Assembly (NCBI GenBank): GCA_035525365.1 | Contig: DATLEK010000076.1 | Span: forward strand, 1 to 64,000 | Direction of reading: 5' to 3' | Length of the DNA stretch: 64,000 nt | DNA from: GCA-2861595 sp035525365 | GTDB taxonomy: Bacteria; Actinomycetota; Acidimicrobiia; Acidimicrobiales; GCA-2861595 | Part shown: one piece after another, positions 25,788-36,962 of the stretch | Position numbering within the stretch: position 1 is the first letter of the stretch | Layout: every line of letters starts with the position of its first letter | Notes under the pieces: generated by a model | Seen by the model: the letters and a program-made list of their open reading frames with translations, nothing else | What the model was told of the DNA's origin: nothing | Database searches by the model: none | Translations under genes and position numbers: made by a program

Positions 25788-28700
25788 GCACACCATTCGA
25801 TTTCCTGCGGGCGGAGTTCCCGCACATTCATCGGGAGGCGTTGCAAGCAGGGGCGAACGCGCTGGGGGATCCTCGGACAGCGTGCTTCTACGCACGACGG
25901 GTGGTGGAGCTGTCGGTCACGTGGGCCTTCGATCACGATCCGTCACTGGCCATGCCGTACGAGGGCAACGTCAGCGCCCTGCTGCACGAGCCGACGTTCA
26001 AGGCCTTGGCGGGCGACAAGGTGTTCAGGTTGGCCAAGGAGGTCGTGCGCCTGGGGAACCGGGCGGCTCATGACAAGGCGCCACCGAGCCAGCACGACTC
26101 CGTGGCGGCGGTGTCGCACCTGTTCCAGTTCTGCTTCTGGTTCGCCCGGACCTACAACCGCGGTGAGAAGCCGCCGGCGGACCTGACCTTCGACCCGCGC
26201 ACGTTGCCGAGGCCAGGGCCGTCGCCGGCCACGACGGCGGCGCAGATCCAGGAGCTGCAGCGAGCCCTGGAGGAGAGTGAGCTGGCCCGCCAGCGGGCGC
26301 AGGAGGAGCTGGCCGATCGGGCGAAGCTCGAAGCTGAACTCGAGCAGCTCCGAGCTGAGGTGGCCCAGGCGAAGCGGCGAGCGGCGGCCATACCCGACGA
26401 GCACGATTACTCCGAGGCGGAGACCCGCGATTACTTCATCGACCTGCTGCTCACCGAAGCGGGGTGGACGCTGGATCAGCCGCGGGACCGCGAGTTCGAG
26501 GTCAGCGGGATGCCCGGCGACAAGAAGGGCTACGTCGACTACGTGCTGTGGGGCGAGGACGGGCGGCCGCTGGCCGTGATCGAGGCCAAGCGCACCCGCC
26601 GGGACGCGAAGGTGGGCCAGCAGCAGGCCAAGCTTTACGCCGACTGCCTGGAGCAGGCCTTCGGGCAGCGGCCGGTGATCTTCTACACCAACGGCTACGA
26701 GCACTGGATCTGGGACGACCACTTCTACCCGCCCCGAGCAGTGCAGGGGTTCTACAAGCGGGACGAGCTGGAGCTGCTCATCCAGAGGCGCACCACCCGA
26801 ACCTCGTTGGCGACGACCGAGGTCGACTCGTCCATCGTCGAGCGCTACTACCAGAACCGTTGCATCCGGCGGATCGGTGAGGCTTTCGAGGTCGACAACG
26901 ACCGCAAGGCGCTGGTGGTCATGGCCACGGGTGCCGGCAAGACCCGTACCGTCGTGGCCCTGTCGGACCTGTTGATCCGCGCCAACTGGGCCAAGCGGAT
27001 CCTGTTCCTGGCCGACCGCACCGCCCTCGTGCAGCAGGCGACCAACGTGTTCAAGGCGTTCCTGCCCGACTCGTCGCCGGTGAACCTGGTGACCGAGCGC
27101 AACGACGAGGGGCGGGTCTACGTGTCCACCTACCCGACGATGATGAACCTCATCAACCGGAGCCATGACGGGCAGCGCCGTTTCGGTCCCGGGCACTTCG
27201 ACCTGGTGGTGATCGACGAGGCCCACCGGTCGGTGTTCCAGAAGTACCGGGCCATCTTCGACTACTTCGACTCCCTCCTCGTCGGGCTCACGGCAACCCC
27301 GCGTGAGGAGATCGACCGGAACACCTACGGGCTGTTCGACCTCGAGAGCGGCGTCCCCACCGACGCCTACGGACTGGACGAGGCCGTGGCCGACAGGTAC
27401 CTGGTGCCGCCCCGGGCCGTGTCGGTGCCGCTGAAGTTCCAGCGGGAGGGCATCCGCTACGACGACCGTTCCGAGGAGGAAAAGGACCTCTGGGACGAAT
27501 TGGAGTGGGCCGAGGAGGGCGACCCGCCACCCGATGTGGTGGGCCCCGAGGCCATCAACAAATGGCTGTTCAACGCCGACACCGTCGACAAGGTGCTCGA
27601 ACACCTCATGACCAGGGGGCAGAAGGTCGCCGGCGGCGATCGCCTCGGCAAGACGATCCTGTTCGCCAAGAACCAGAACCACGCCGAGTTCATCGCCCGG
27701 CAGTTCAACCTCAACTATCCGCAGTACAAGGGCGAGTTCGCCAGGGTCATCACCAACAAGACCGAGTACGCCCAGGATTTGATCGACAAGTTCTCGATCC
27801 CGGACCGGGATCCCCACATCGCCATCTCGGTCGACATGCTCGACACCGGGATCGACATCCCCGAGGTCGTCAACCTCGTCTTCTTCAAGATCGTGCGCTC
27901 GAAGACGAAGTTCTGGCAGATGCTCGGCCGCGGCACCCGCCTCCGGCCGGACCTGTTCGGGCCCGGGGAGGACAAGGCGTTCTTCTACGTCTTCGACTAC
28001 TGCCAGAACCTCGAGTTCTTCAACCAGAACCCGACAGCTACCGACGGGGCAGTGGCGCCGTCGCTCAGCACCCGGCTCTTCACCAGCCGTCTCGACCTCA
28101 TCGCCACCCTCGACGCGACGAAGGAGCACCACGAGGAGCGCCGTTCGATCACCGAACTGCTCCGCACCGAGGTGGCGGCCATGAACCTCGACAACTTCGT
28201 CGTCCGTCCCCACCGGCGCCTGGTGGAGCGGTTCAGGGAGGCGGCGGCATGGGAGGAGGTGGACGTGGGCGAGCTGAGTGGCCTGGCCCACACCGTGGCC
28301 GGCCTGCCCACCGAGCTTGCTCCGGAACCCGAGGAAGCCAAACGCTTCGACCTGCTCATGCTGTCGCTCGAGCTGGCCCTGCTGCGGACAGAACCGGGGT
28401 TCCCGCGTCTGCAACAGCAGGTTCGCCAGATCGCCGGGCTACTGGAGGAGTACCCGACCATCCCCGCTGTGGCCAAGGAGCTGGCGCTCATCGCCGACGT
28501 GCAGACCGACGAGTGGTGGACCGACGTCACCCTCCCGATGCTGGAGACGGTACGGCGGCGCCTGAGGCTGCTCATCCCGTTCATCGAGAAGCACAAGCGC
28601 AAGATCATCTACACCGACTTCGAGGACGAGATCGGCACCGAGATCGACGTCGAGTTCGCCGGCCTGGCGAAGGCCGACGACTTCGAGCGGTTCCGCAAGA

Positions 28701-29152
28701 AGGCTCGCACCTTCCTCGTCGAGCACCGGGGTGACGCCGCCATCGAGAAGATCCACCGCAACCGGCCGATCACGGCCGAGGACATAGCCGAGCTTCAACG
28801 GGTTCTCGTCGATAGCGGTGTCGGCACCACCGACGACTTCGACCGGGCGCAGTCCGAGGCCGGAAGCTTCGGGCTGTTCGTCCGTCGTCTCGTCGGCCTG
28901 GATCGGGCCGCCGCCAAGGAGCTCTTCGCCGGCTTCCTCGACGACAAGCGCTACAGCGCCAACCAGATCGAGTTCGTCAACCTCGTGATCGACGAGCTCA
29001 CCGAGAACGGCGTCATCGAGCCCCGCCGGTTCTATGAGTCCCCGTTCACCGACCTCAGCCCACAGGGGCCCGACGCCCTCTTCGAGACAGGCGATGTCGA
29101 CCGCCTCCTCGAGGTCGTAGCCGAGGTCCGCCGGCGGGCAGAAGCAGCGTGA
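25784..29152 (+). CDS. hsdR: Type I restriction endonuclease/helicase subunit (EcoEI-like)
   Basis: The 1122-aa motor subunit starts with a DUF4145-like helical domain (FDFLRAEFPHIHREAL to about residue 130), then a coiled coil and an HsdR N-terminal nuclease domain (VDYVLWGEDGRPLAVIEAKR, the PD-D/EXK core). The superfamily 2 helicase follows, with Walker A ATGAGKT, DEAH box VIDEAH, GLTATP and QMLGRGTRL. The C-terminal 300 residues match the region that holds HsdR to the methyltransferase. It cuts unmodified DNA after ATP-driven translocation. The GTG start overlaps the hsdS stop. Confidence 0.94.
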   Translation: MSTPFDFLRAEFPHIHREALQAGANALGDPRTACFYARRVVELSVTWAFDHDPSLAMPYEGNVSALLHEPTFKALAGDKVFRLAKEVVRLGNRAAHDKAPPSQHDSVAAVSHLFQFCFWFARTYNRGEKPPADLTFDPRTLPRPGPSPATTAAQIQELQRALEESELARQRAQEELADRAKLEAELEQLRAEVAQAKRRAAAIPDEHDYSEAETRDYFIDLLLTEAGWTLDQPRDREFEVSGMPGDKKGYVDYVLWGEDGRPLAVIEAKRTRRDAKVGQQQAKLYADCLEQAFGQRPVIFYTNGYEHWIWDDHFYPPRAVQGFYKRDELELLIQRRTTRTSLATTEVDSSIVERYYQNRCIRRIGEAFEVDNDRKALVVMATGAGKTRTVVALSDLLIRANWAKRILFLADRTALVQQATNVFKAFLPDSSPVNLVTERNDEGRVYVSTYPTMMNLINRSHDGQRRFGPGHFDLVVIDEAHRSVFQKYRAIFDYFDSLLVGLTATPREEIDRNTYGLFDLESGVPTDAYGLDEAVADRYLVPPRAVSVPLKFQREGIRYDDRSEEEKDLWDELEWAEEGDPPPDVVGPEAINKWLFNADTVDKVLEHLMTRGQKVAGGDRLGKTILFAKNQNHAEFIARQFNLNYPQYKGEFARVITNKTEYAQDLIDKFSIPDRDPHIAISVDMLDTGIDIPEVVNLVFFKIVRSKTKFWQMLGRGTRLRPDLFGPGEDKAFFYVFDYCQNLEFFNQNPTATDGAVAPSLSTRLFTSRLDLIATLDATKEHHEERRSITELLRTEVAAMNLDNFVVRPHRRLVERFREAAAWEEVDVGELSGLAHTVAGLPTELAPEPEEAKRFDLLMLSLELALLRTEPGFPRLQQQVRQIAGLLEEYPTIPAVAKELALIADVQTDEWWTDVTLPMLETVRRRLRLLIPFIEKHKRKIIYTDFEDEIGTEIDVEFAGLAKADDFERFRKKARTFLVEHRGDAAIEKIHRNRPITAEDIAELQRVLVDSGVGTTDDFDRAQSEAGSFGLFVRRLVGLDRAAAKELFAGFLDDKRYSANQIEFVNLVIDELTENGVIEPRRFYESPFTDLSPQGPDALFETGDVDRLLEVVAEVRRRAEAA

Positions 29153-29356
29153 GTCGACGTCGGCGTTTCTGGAGTCGTTAGATCCGGACCGCCGTGATCG
29201 ACTTCGGAGCAGAGCGTCCTCATGAGCCAACCGCGAGCTGTGCTTCTGGACGTGAGGGCCGGTCGCCGCCGCCCATCTGGCGGCTGCGGCAAGCCCCCTA
29301 GAGGCCGAGGCGTAACCGCCGTGGGCACACCCGGGCCCCTCGCCGGGCCGTACCAT

Positions 29357-29911
29357 GTGGGCGTGAGCGAAGCCGCTGCCAGCGTCACCTTCGATGCCTT
29401 TTTGGCCGGGGAACGCGACAGCGCCGTGCGCCACGAGTGGGTCAGCGGCTTCTCCTACGCCATGGCGGGCGGCACCGAACGCCATGACACGATGGTGGAG
29501 GCGCTTCGAGACGTGCTCGGCCCCGGGGCCCGCCAGGCCGGCTGCCGCCGCTTCACCGGCAACCGCCTTGTCCGGACCCGATCAGCCGCCTACTACCCCG
29601 ACCTGCTCATCGTGTGCGGCAAGGCCGCCGACGTGTACTACGAGACCGACGCCGCCCTGATCGTCGACCGCTCCCCCTCCACCGCGGACGTCGACCGGCG
29701 GGAGAAGGCGGTCGCGTACGCCACCCTGCCCGGGCTGGGCCTCTACCTGCTGGTCGACGCCTACTACCGGCGCATCGACGCCGGCGTGCGCAGCGGCGAC
29801 GGCTGGAGCTGGGAGACTCACGGCCCGGGGGCGGTGGTGCTCACCCCCTACGGCGACATCGACATCGACGCCCTCTACGACGAGGTCGACGCCACCTCCA
29901 GCGTCCCGTAG
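29357..29911 (+). CDS. Uma2-family (DUF820) putative endonuclease
   Basis: The 184-aa protein has the PD-(D/E)XK-like pattern of Uma2 proteins: AYYPDLLIVCG with the Pro-Asp, then LIVDRSPSTADVDRREKAVAYATLPGL, where the usual EVLSPST Glu is replaced by Asp, and LGLYLLVD. The family is common in cyanobacteria and actinobacteria and its function is unproven. Two adjacent GTG codons (29357, 29363) are possible starts. It stands alone 204 bases after hsdR, in a stretch that otherwise holds only a weak GC hairpin. Confidence 0.75.
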   Translation: MGVSEAAASVTFDAFLAGERDSAVRHEWVSGFSYAMAGGTERHDTMVEALRDVLGPGARQAGCRRFTGNRLVRTRSAAYYPDLLIVCGKAADVYYETDAALIVDRSPSTADVDRREKAVAYATLPGLGLYLLVDAYYRRIDAGVRSGDGWSWETHGPGAVVLTPYGDIDIDALYDEVDATSSVP

Positions 29912-30002
29912 GGGCGCTTCCTCGCAGCCGTCCTCCGCCCAGCCACTAGGTCGCCCTCACGAACCCCAGGGCCCCACACACCTTTCGCAAGGAAATCGAG
30001 GT

Positions 30003-30035
30003 AACCTTGCTAAAGTAGGCGCGTTAGGAAAGGTT
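30003..30035. promoter_or_regulatory. Imperfect dyad just before the fic gene
   Basis: AACCTT-GC-TAA at 30003-30013 is mirrored by TTA-GGA-AAGGTT ending at 30035, only six bases before the Fic start codon. The region is AT-rich relative to flanking DNA. A site in this place would allow a repressor to block transcription or translation of fic. Confidence 0.4.
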
Positions 30036-30041
30036 CTTGCC

Positions 30042-31175
30042 ATGGACACACCGCCCACGGTGACGGTCCGCTGGAACGGGCGAGCGGTGGAGGCGGCGGA
30101 CCCGGCACCGATCGCCGGCGTGACGTTCGATCTCCAGACGGGCACAGTCCGGCGGACCGAACAGGCTGTCGCCGCGGTGCGTGCGGCCGGTGAGCGTGCT
30201 GCTGGCCCTCTCGAGGTCGTGGCCCGACTGCTGCTGCGGTCGGAGGGTCTGGCGTCGAGCGCCATAGAAGGACTGCGGGCCAGCGCGGCCGACGTGGCCC
30301 TGGCCGAGGCCGCTGCTGCCGAAGGCTTACACAGCGCCGGCGGTGACGTGGCTTCCTGGGTGGCGGACAACCTGGCCGTAATAACCGATGCGCTTGCCGA
30401 AGAGGGAGCGGTCGATGCAAACCGGCTGTTCGCCTGGCACGAGCGCCTCATGCGCCACGCGCCATCCATCGAGCCCGTACACGTGGGGGCATGGCGCGAC
30501 CGGCTGGGCTGGGCTGGAGGGCCCAGTCCGTTGACAGCCGTTCATGTTGCCGTTCCTCCCGGTGCCATCGACGCCCTCATGGAGGACCTGTTCGTCTTCA
30601 TCCGCCGGGACGACTTGGACGCCGTCACCCAGGCGGCCGTCGCTCACGCCCAGTTCGAGACGATCCATCCCTTCGCCGACGGCAACGGCCGCATCGGTCG
30701 TGTGCTCATCAGTTGGATCCTCTCCCGCCGGATCGGCGTACGGGTGACCCCGCCGGTGTCACTGGAGTTCGCCAGGGACATCGGCGGCTACCAGTCGGGG
30801 CTGACTCTCTACCGCCACGGTGAGATCGACACCTGGGTGGCGTGGTTCGCCGACGCTGTGAGCCGCTCAGCGCGGCGCGCTGTCGAGGTTCTCGAAGCTA
30901 TCGGTGAGGTGCAAGAGCGTTGGGAGCACGCCGCTCGGAGCTTGCGGGCCGACAGCGCGGCAAGGCGGTTACTGCCACTCCTCCCGGCGAATCCTGTCTT
31001 GAGCGCCGGGACCGTGGCTTCGTTACTCGGCGTCAGTACGCAGGCAGCCGGCAGCGCGTTGGCTGAACTGGCTGCGCTCAGTGTTCTGGCCGAGGTCGAC
31101 CATGTGCCCACCGGCAGAGGACGGCCGAGACGCTGGCGGGTCACCCCGGAGCTGCTCGAGCTCGTAGGCCGCTGA
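30042..31175 (+). CDS. Fic-domain protein (adenylyltransferase, N-terminal inhibitory helix)
   Basis: The 377-aa protein contains HPFADGNGRIGR at residues 209-220, the complete Fic active site with catalytic His209. SSAIEG at residues 72-77 matches the (S/T)xxxE(G/N) inhibitory motif, with Glu76 able to block ATP binding, so it is a self-inhibited class II Fic protein. A C-terminal winged-helix segment (GTVASLLGVSTQAAGSALAEL) may bind DNA. Such proteins attach AMP to protein targets; the target is unknown. The gene is single and preceded by a dyad. Confidence 0.88.
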   Translation: MDTPPTVTVRWNGRAVEAADPAPIAGVTFDLQTGTVRRTEQAVAAVRAAGERAAGPLEVVARLLLRSEGLASSAIEGLRASAADVALAEAAAAEGLHSAGGDVASWVADNLAVITDALAEEGAVDANRLFAWHERLMRHAPSIEPVHVGAWRDRLGWAGGPSPLTAVHVAVPPGAIDALMEDLFVFIRRDDLDAVTQAAVAHAQFETIHPFADGNGRIGRVLISWILSRRIGVRVTPPVSLEFARDIGGYQSGLTLYRHGEIDTWVAWFADAVSRSARRAVEVLEAIGEVQERWEHAARSLRADSAARRLLPLLPANPVLSAGTVASLLGVSTQAAGSALAELAALSVLAEVDHVPTGRGRPRRWRVTPELLELVGR

Positions 31176-31269
31176 CGACTCTGCTCTCCTCCTGGATGGC
31201 GTCGTTGTCGAGGATGGGCGTCCTGATGCTCCAACGCCCCATTGGCACTGGTTGTGGAATGCTGCCCTC

Positions 31270-32166
31270 ATGGACGGCGGGGGCCGATCGCCGGATGCTC
31301 TGACCCTCGGGGCTTTTGCCGTCGCCGTCATCTTGGGCGGCGCCAACTTCCTCGCCGTCAGGTACAGCAATCGTGAGCTCCCGCCCTTCTGGGGCGCGGG
31401 CCTTCGGTTCACGCTGGCCGCGTTGCTGTTCGTCGGCATCTCGCTCGTGCTGCACCTGCGCTGGCCGCGTGGGCACCAACTCGCGCTCACCGTGCTGTAC
31501 GGCTCCCTGGCCTTCGCCATCTCCTACGCCCTCTTGTACTGGGCCCTCGAGCGTGTGACCGCGGGGGCAGCGGTCATCGTCCTGGCCATCGTGCCCGTGG
31601 TGACGCTGTTGCTCGCCGCTGCGCAGGGATTGGAGCAGCTCCGCCTGCGCACGGTCGGCGGTGCTCTCCTCGCCCTGGCCGGTATCGGATGGATGACCTT
31701 CGGTCCACAGCATGTCGACATCCCCCTCGCCGCCCTCGCAGCCATGCTGGCCGCCGCGCTGGCCATCGGCGAAAGCATCGTGTTGAGCAAGCGGCTCGCC
31801 GGCAATCACCCGGCCATGACCAACGCCGTGGGCATGACGACGGGCGCCGTCCTCCTCCTCGGGTTGTCGCTGGCTTCTGGGGAGAGCTGGTCAATTCCCC
31901 GGCGTGCCGATGCAGCCTGGGCTGTGGCTTACCTCGTAACCCTCGGGTCCGTCGGCCTGTTCATCCTCGTCCTGCTGGTGGTGCGCCGCTGGACGGTGTC
32001 GGCCACCTCGTACATGTTCGTGCTGTTCCCGATCGTGACCCTTGCGCTGGCCGCATGGCTGCTAGACGAGCCCGTGACGTTCGAGGCTGTCACCGGTGCC
32101 GCCCTGGTCGTGCTCGGGGTATGGTTCGGCGCCCTGTCGCCGGGCGCCAGACGTCCCGCCACCTGA
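31270..32166 (+). CDS. EamA/DMT-superfamily transporter
   Basis: The 298-aa protein has ten hydrophobic segments in two similar halves, each with the EamA pattern (GGANFLAVRYSNRELPPFWGAGLRF in the first). The second half ends LVVLGVWFGALSPG. Members export amino acids, nucleotides or other metabolites through the cytoplasmic membrane; the substrate cannot be read. I use the ATG at 31270; an in-frame TTG lies 18 bases upstream. Confidence 0.85.
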   Translation: MDGGGRSPDALTLGAFAVAVILGGANFLAVRYSNRELPPFWGAGLRFTLAALLFVGISLVLHLRWPRGHQLALTVLYGSLAFAISYALLYWALERVTAGAAVIVLAIVPVVTLLLAAAQGLEQLRLRTVGGALLALAGIGWMTFGPQHVDIPLAALAAMLAAALAIGESIVLSKRLAGNHPAMTNAVGMTTGAVLLLGLSLASGESWSIPRRADAAWAVAYLVTLGSVGLFILVLLVVRRWTVSATSYMFVLFPIVTLALAAWLLDEPVTFEAVTGAALVVLGVWFGALSPGARRPAT

Positions 32167-32241
32167 GACGTCGCCGGGCGATCGTGTCACAGGCGATTTC
32201 TATTCTCCGGCCGCGAACCACGAGTAGAGGGAGAAGCGGCC

Positions 32242-33597
32242 ATGGGGAAGAGAAATCGGGAGCGACGGGCGGAGAAGCGCAGGGCTGAGGCCCGCGCCGC
32301 GCGCCGGCGGGGCCGGCCGGGTGCATCGCGGCAGGCGCCGTCGGCACCGAGGCCCGGTTCGGGCCGAGAGCGTTTGCCACCCCCGTCGTTGGACGACCTG
32401 ATCCTCGGCGCCGCCGACGCGGGTTGGCATGGAGATTTGGGGGCTTTCGACGTCCTGATGGATCAGCTCGTGCACGGGCACACGGTCGAGGAGCTGTCGT
32501 GTGCCGTGGCCGGCACGCTTCAGCGTGTGTTGAGGGGGTGCTGGGACGACGGATGGCAGCCGGCCGATCTCATGCACTCCTGCGGCCGGCGCCTGGAGAA
32601 GATCCACCGACGCGTGATCGAGGACGCAGTCGCCCTGGAGTCACGGTTCTACCGCACCTCCCCGGGGGCGGACCCGGAGTGGCTCGACCAGCTTCCGGCC
32701 GCGGTCCCTGGTGTTGACGGCGTGGATGACCTCAACATTCTCGGGCGCTGGGCCGGCGCTCGAGGAGCCGTGGGAGTGGTGATCGCGCTGCAGGCGTCCT
32801 TGGAGGTGCTGGCGGAGTTGCTCCACCTGCCGAGGCTCACGAGGCTGCGACCTCCGCCGACAGAGTGGGGCCGTGAGCGCCGAGTACGGACCACGCGCGC
32901 TGGCGGCGATCCGAAGATGGCGGCGCGGGTGCGTGCCCTGCTGGCCAAAGCGGAGTCCACCACCTTCCCCGCCGAAGCCGAGGCACTAACAGTCAAGGCC
33001 CAGGAGCTGATTGCCAAGCACGCCATCGACCGCGCCCTGCTCGAAGACGGCGCCGGCGCGGGCTCTGCCGCCGGGGTGGTCGGTCGCCGAGTACTGCTGG
33101 ACGATCCCTATGCGTCCTCGAAGGCGAACCTGGTTGCGGCCATCGCCCGGGCGAACCGCTGTCAGGCCGTGTGGTGCGGTGATCTCGGGTTCAGCACCGT
33201 GTTCGGGCACCCGGGCGACGTGGACTCCGTCGAGCTGCTCCACAACTCTCTGCTCACCCAGGCCACCGCAGCCATGCTCGCCGCCGGGACCGCTGGCGCC
33301 CGGCTCCGTACCCGGTCGTTCCGGAGCTCTTTCATACTGGCCTTCGCCCAACGCATCGGTGAGCGCCTCCGGGAAGCCACCGAGGGCGCCGTCGACGATG
33401 CTCGCGAGGAGTACGGCGACCGTCTCCTTCCCGTGCTGGTCGCCCACGACGAGGCCGTCAAGGCGGCCCGTGACGATGCCTTCCCGAACCTGAAGAAGTC
33501 TGGGACGATAACCATTGACTCCGCCGGTTGGGCCGCCGGTCGTGTGGCCGCCGACATGGCCCACCTCGGTCCCGCCGGCCAACTCCGAGCAGGATGA
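32242..33597 (+). CDS. DUF2786-domain protein
   Basis: The 451-aa protein opens with a basic RNRERRAEKRRAEARAARRR stretch, followed by an uncharacterised helical region. It then has KMAARVRALLAKAESTTFPAEAEALTVKAQELIAKHAIDR (residues 227-266), the DUF2786 signature. The C-terminal part is alpha/beta with an ASSKANLVAAIARANRC segment typical of the same proteins. The role of DUF2786 proteins is unknown, although many occur near mobile or phage-derived genes. SD AGGGAGAAG lies about six bases upstream of the ATG. Confidence 0.75.
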   Translation: MGKRNRERRAEKRRAEARAARRRGRPGASRQAPSAPRPGSGRERLPPPSLDDLILGAADAGWHGDLGAFDVLMDQLVHGHTVEELSCAVAGTLQRVLRGCWDDGWQPADLMHSCGRRLEKIHRRVIEDAVALESRFYRTSPGADPEWLDQLPAAVPGVDGVDDLNILGRWAGARGAVGVVIALQASLEVLAELLHLPRLTRLRPPPTEWGRERRVRTTRAGGDPKMAARVRALLAKAESTTFPAEAEALTVKAQELIAKHAIDRALLEDGAGAGSAAGVVGRRVLLDDPYASSKANLVAAIARANRCQAVWCGDLGFSTVFGHPGDVDSVELLHNSLLTQATAAMLAAGTAGARLRTRSFRSSFILAFAQRIGERLREATEGAVDDAREEYGDRLLPVLVAHDEAVKAARDDAFPNLKKSGTITIDSAGWAAGRVAADMAHLGPAGQLRAG

Positions 33598-33617
33598 GCC
33601 ATGCTACGATCTATGGC

Positions 33618-33902
33618 ATGGCTCGTGTTCGGATATCGACCACAGTTGATGCGGAGCAGCTCGCCAGATGCCGGCGCTTGGCCGGCGTGACCACGAGCAA
33701 GCTCGTCGATCGAGCTCTTCGGGTGCTGGCCGACCAGCTCGAGCGGGAGCGGGAGCTGGCCGCGCTCGACCGGCTGCCATACGAGGAGGACCCTGATCTT
33801 TCGTGGGAGGCGCCGCTTGGCCCGGACCTGCCCTACGACGGTGACGTGCCCGAAGACGTCCGCCGGCTCGTCAAGGCCCGCCGGCGCAGGGCAGAACGTT
33901 GA
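33618..33902 (+). CDS. Antitoxin of MazEF-like pair
   Basis: The 94-aa protein begins ARVRISTTVDAEQLARCRRLAGVTTSKLVDRALRVL, a ribbon-helix-helix DNA-binding domain, and ends in an acidic then basic tail suited to cover the toxin. The stop TGA overlaps the toxin TTG. It would neutralise the toxin and repress the pair. Upstream is a short run, TACGATCTATGGC, with no clear promoter. Confidence 0.78.
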   Translation: MARVRISTTVDAEQLARCRRLAGVTTSKLVDRALRVLADQLERERELAALDRLPYEEDPDLSWEAPLGPDLPYDGDVPEDVRRLVKARRRRAER

Positions 33903-34210
33903 CAACTCTCGGGCACGGCCAGGTGTGGTGGGCCGACCTGGACAAGGTGCGCCCGGTCGTTGTCATCACCAGAGAGCGGGTCGCCCCAAGGCTGCGCCGG
34001 GTGCTCATCGCCCCCATCACCACGACGGCACGGGGGATCGCCACCGAGGTGGCCATGGGCGGGGCCGAAGGCGTCCGGGACGGCTCGGTGGCCAACTTCG
34101 ACAACGTGCAGCTGGTACCTGTCGACCTGCTTCTCCGGCGGGCCGGCGTGATCGCCACCGAACGCTGGCCCGAGTTCTGCTCCGCCATGAGCGCTGTGAT
34201 GGCCTGCTGA
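33899..34210 (+). CDS. MazF/PemK-family mRNA interferase toxin
   Basis: The 103-aa protein shows the MazF fold signature: GQVWWADLDKVRPVVVITRE at the N-terminus, VLIAPITTTARGIATEV in the middle and DGSVANFDNVQLVPVDLLLRRAG, which corresponds to the usual S-V-x-x-D/N-x-x-x-x-V core. These toxins cut mRNA at short sequences. The TTG start overlaps the antitoxin stop. Residue spacing is complete, so the toxin may be active. Confidence 0.85.
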   Translation: MTTLGHGQVWWADLDKVRPVVVITRERVAPRLRRVLIAPITTTARGIATEVAMGGAEGVRDGSVANFDNVQLVPVDLLLRRAGVIATERWPEFCSAMSAVMAC

Positions 34211-34229
34211 GCGTCATGATCCCCACCTG

Positions 34230-34820
34230 ATGACCGGCACGGGCCCTCTACAACTCAGCTTCGTCATGTCGGCTCCCGGTGTGGACGCCCTGCCCCGCAC
34301 CACTGCTGAAGTGGCCGTCATGGGCCGGTCGAATGTGGGCAAGTCGTCGCTCATCAACGCCATGGCCAATCGGACCCATCTGGCCCAGGTGAGCAAGACC
34401 CCCGGACGGACCAGGCTGCTCAACCTCTACGAGGTGAACGGCGGCGGGAGCCTGGTCGACCTGCCCGGGTACGGCTACGCGGCGGTGTCCAAGGCCACCA
34501 AATCGGCCTGGCCGAAGATGATCGAGACCTACCTGCTGTCCCGGGACGGGCTTGTCATGGTGATGGTGCTCGTGGACGGCGAGATCGGCCCTACTCCGCT
34601 GGACTTGAAGATGCTCGCCTGGCTCCGCCACCACGGCATCGCCCACTCGATCGTGGCTACCAAGTACGACAAGGTGAAGCCATCGCAACGGTTCCGCCGG
34701 GAGAAGGAGCTGGCCGCCGGCTGCGCCCTCGAGCCGGGAGACATCTTCTGGGTCAGCGCGGCCAAGGGGACGGGCATAAGCGCCCTACGGGGTCGTGTGC
34801 ACAGCTGGCTGTCGGCCTGA
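34230..34820 (+). CDS. engB: Ribosome-biogenesis GTPase EngB/YsxC
   Basis: The 196-aa GTPase has G1 GRSNVGKSS, G2 KTPGRTRLLN, G3 DLPGYGYA, G4 TKYDKVK and G5 SAAKGTG, exactly the EngB (YihA/YsxC) arrangement, and a typical length. EngB helps late assembly of the large ribosomal subunit. It starts 20 bases after the mazF-like stop, but this is probably chance, since the toxin pair is an insertion-type module. Confidence 0.93.
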   Translation: MTGTGPLQLSFVMSAPGVDALPRTTAEVAVMGRSNVGKSSLINAMANRTHLAQVSKTPGRTRLLNLYEVNGGGSLVDLPGYGYAAVSKATKSAWPKMIETYLLSRDGLVMVMVLVDGEIGPTPLDLKMLAWLRHHGIAHSIVATKYDKVKPSQRFRREKELAAGCALEPGDIFWVSAAKGTGISALRGRVHSWLSA

Positions 34821-34873
34821 TCTCGCCGACGCCCTGCGGAAGCGCCGGCGGCCAAAAGGAGTGCAGCTCCAGA

Positions 34874-36730
<1,857 letters not shown>

Positions 36731-36962
36731 GATAGGAATCCTCTCTCAGTCAGCCGCAGTGCGCGGCCGCTCTCTCAGATATGGGTTATATCGGCACCGC
36801 TTCAAACCCATTGAGCCTTCAGCGACCGATTAGTCCGCTATGCTTGCACGTGCGAGCAGCGCATGGTGCGCGGTCGCGGGCCACCTCATCAGCTCCTGCT
36901 GTGTTTTGGGTGCGAGGAAGGCCCACCTGAAGCAATCACTGCAGACAGGAGTACAACTTCAT

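Noticed and set aside
25943..28414. Long leftward open frame of 823 codons opposite hsdR
   Set aside because: It mirrors hsdR codon positions in high-GC DNA; the translation is rich in Val/Gly/Leu/His with no domain, while hsdR has full motifs.
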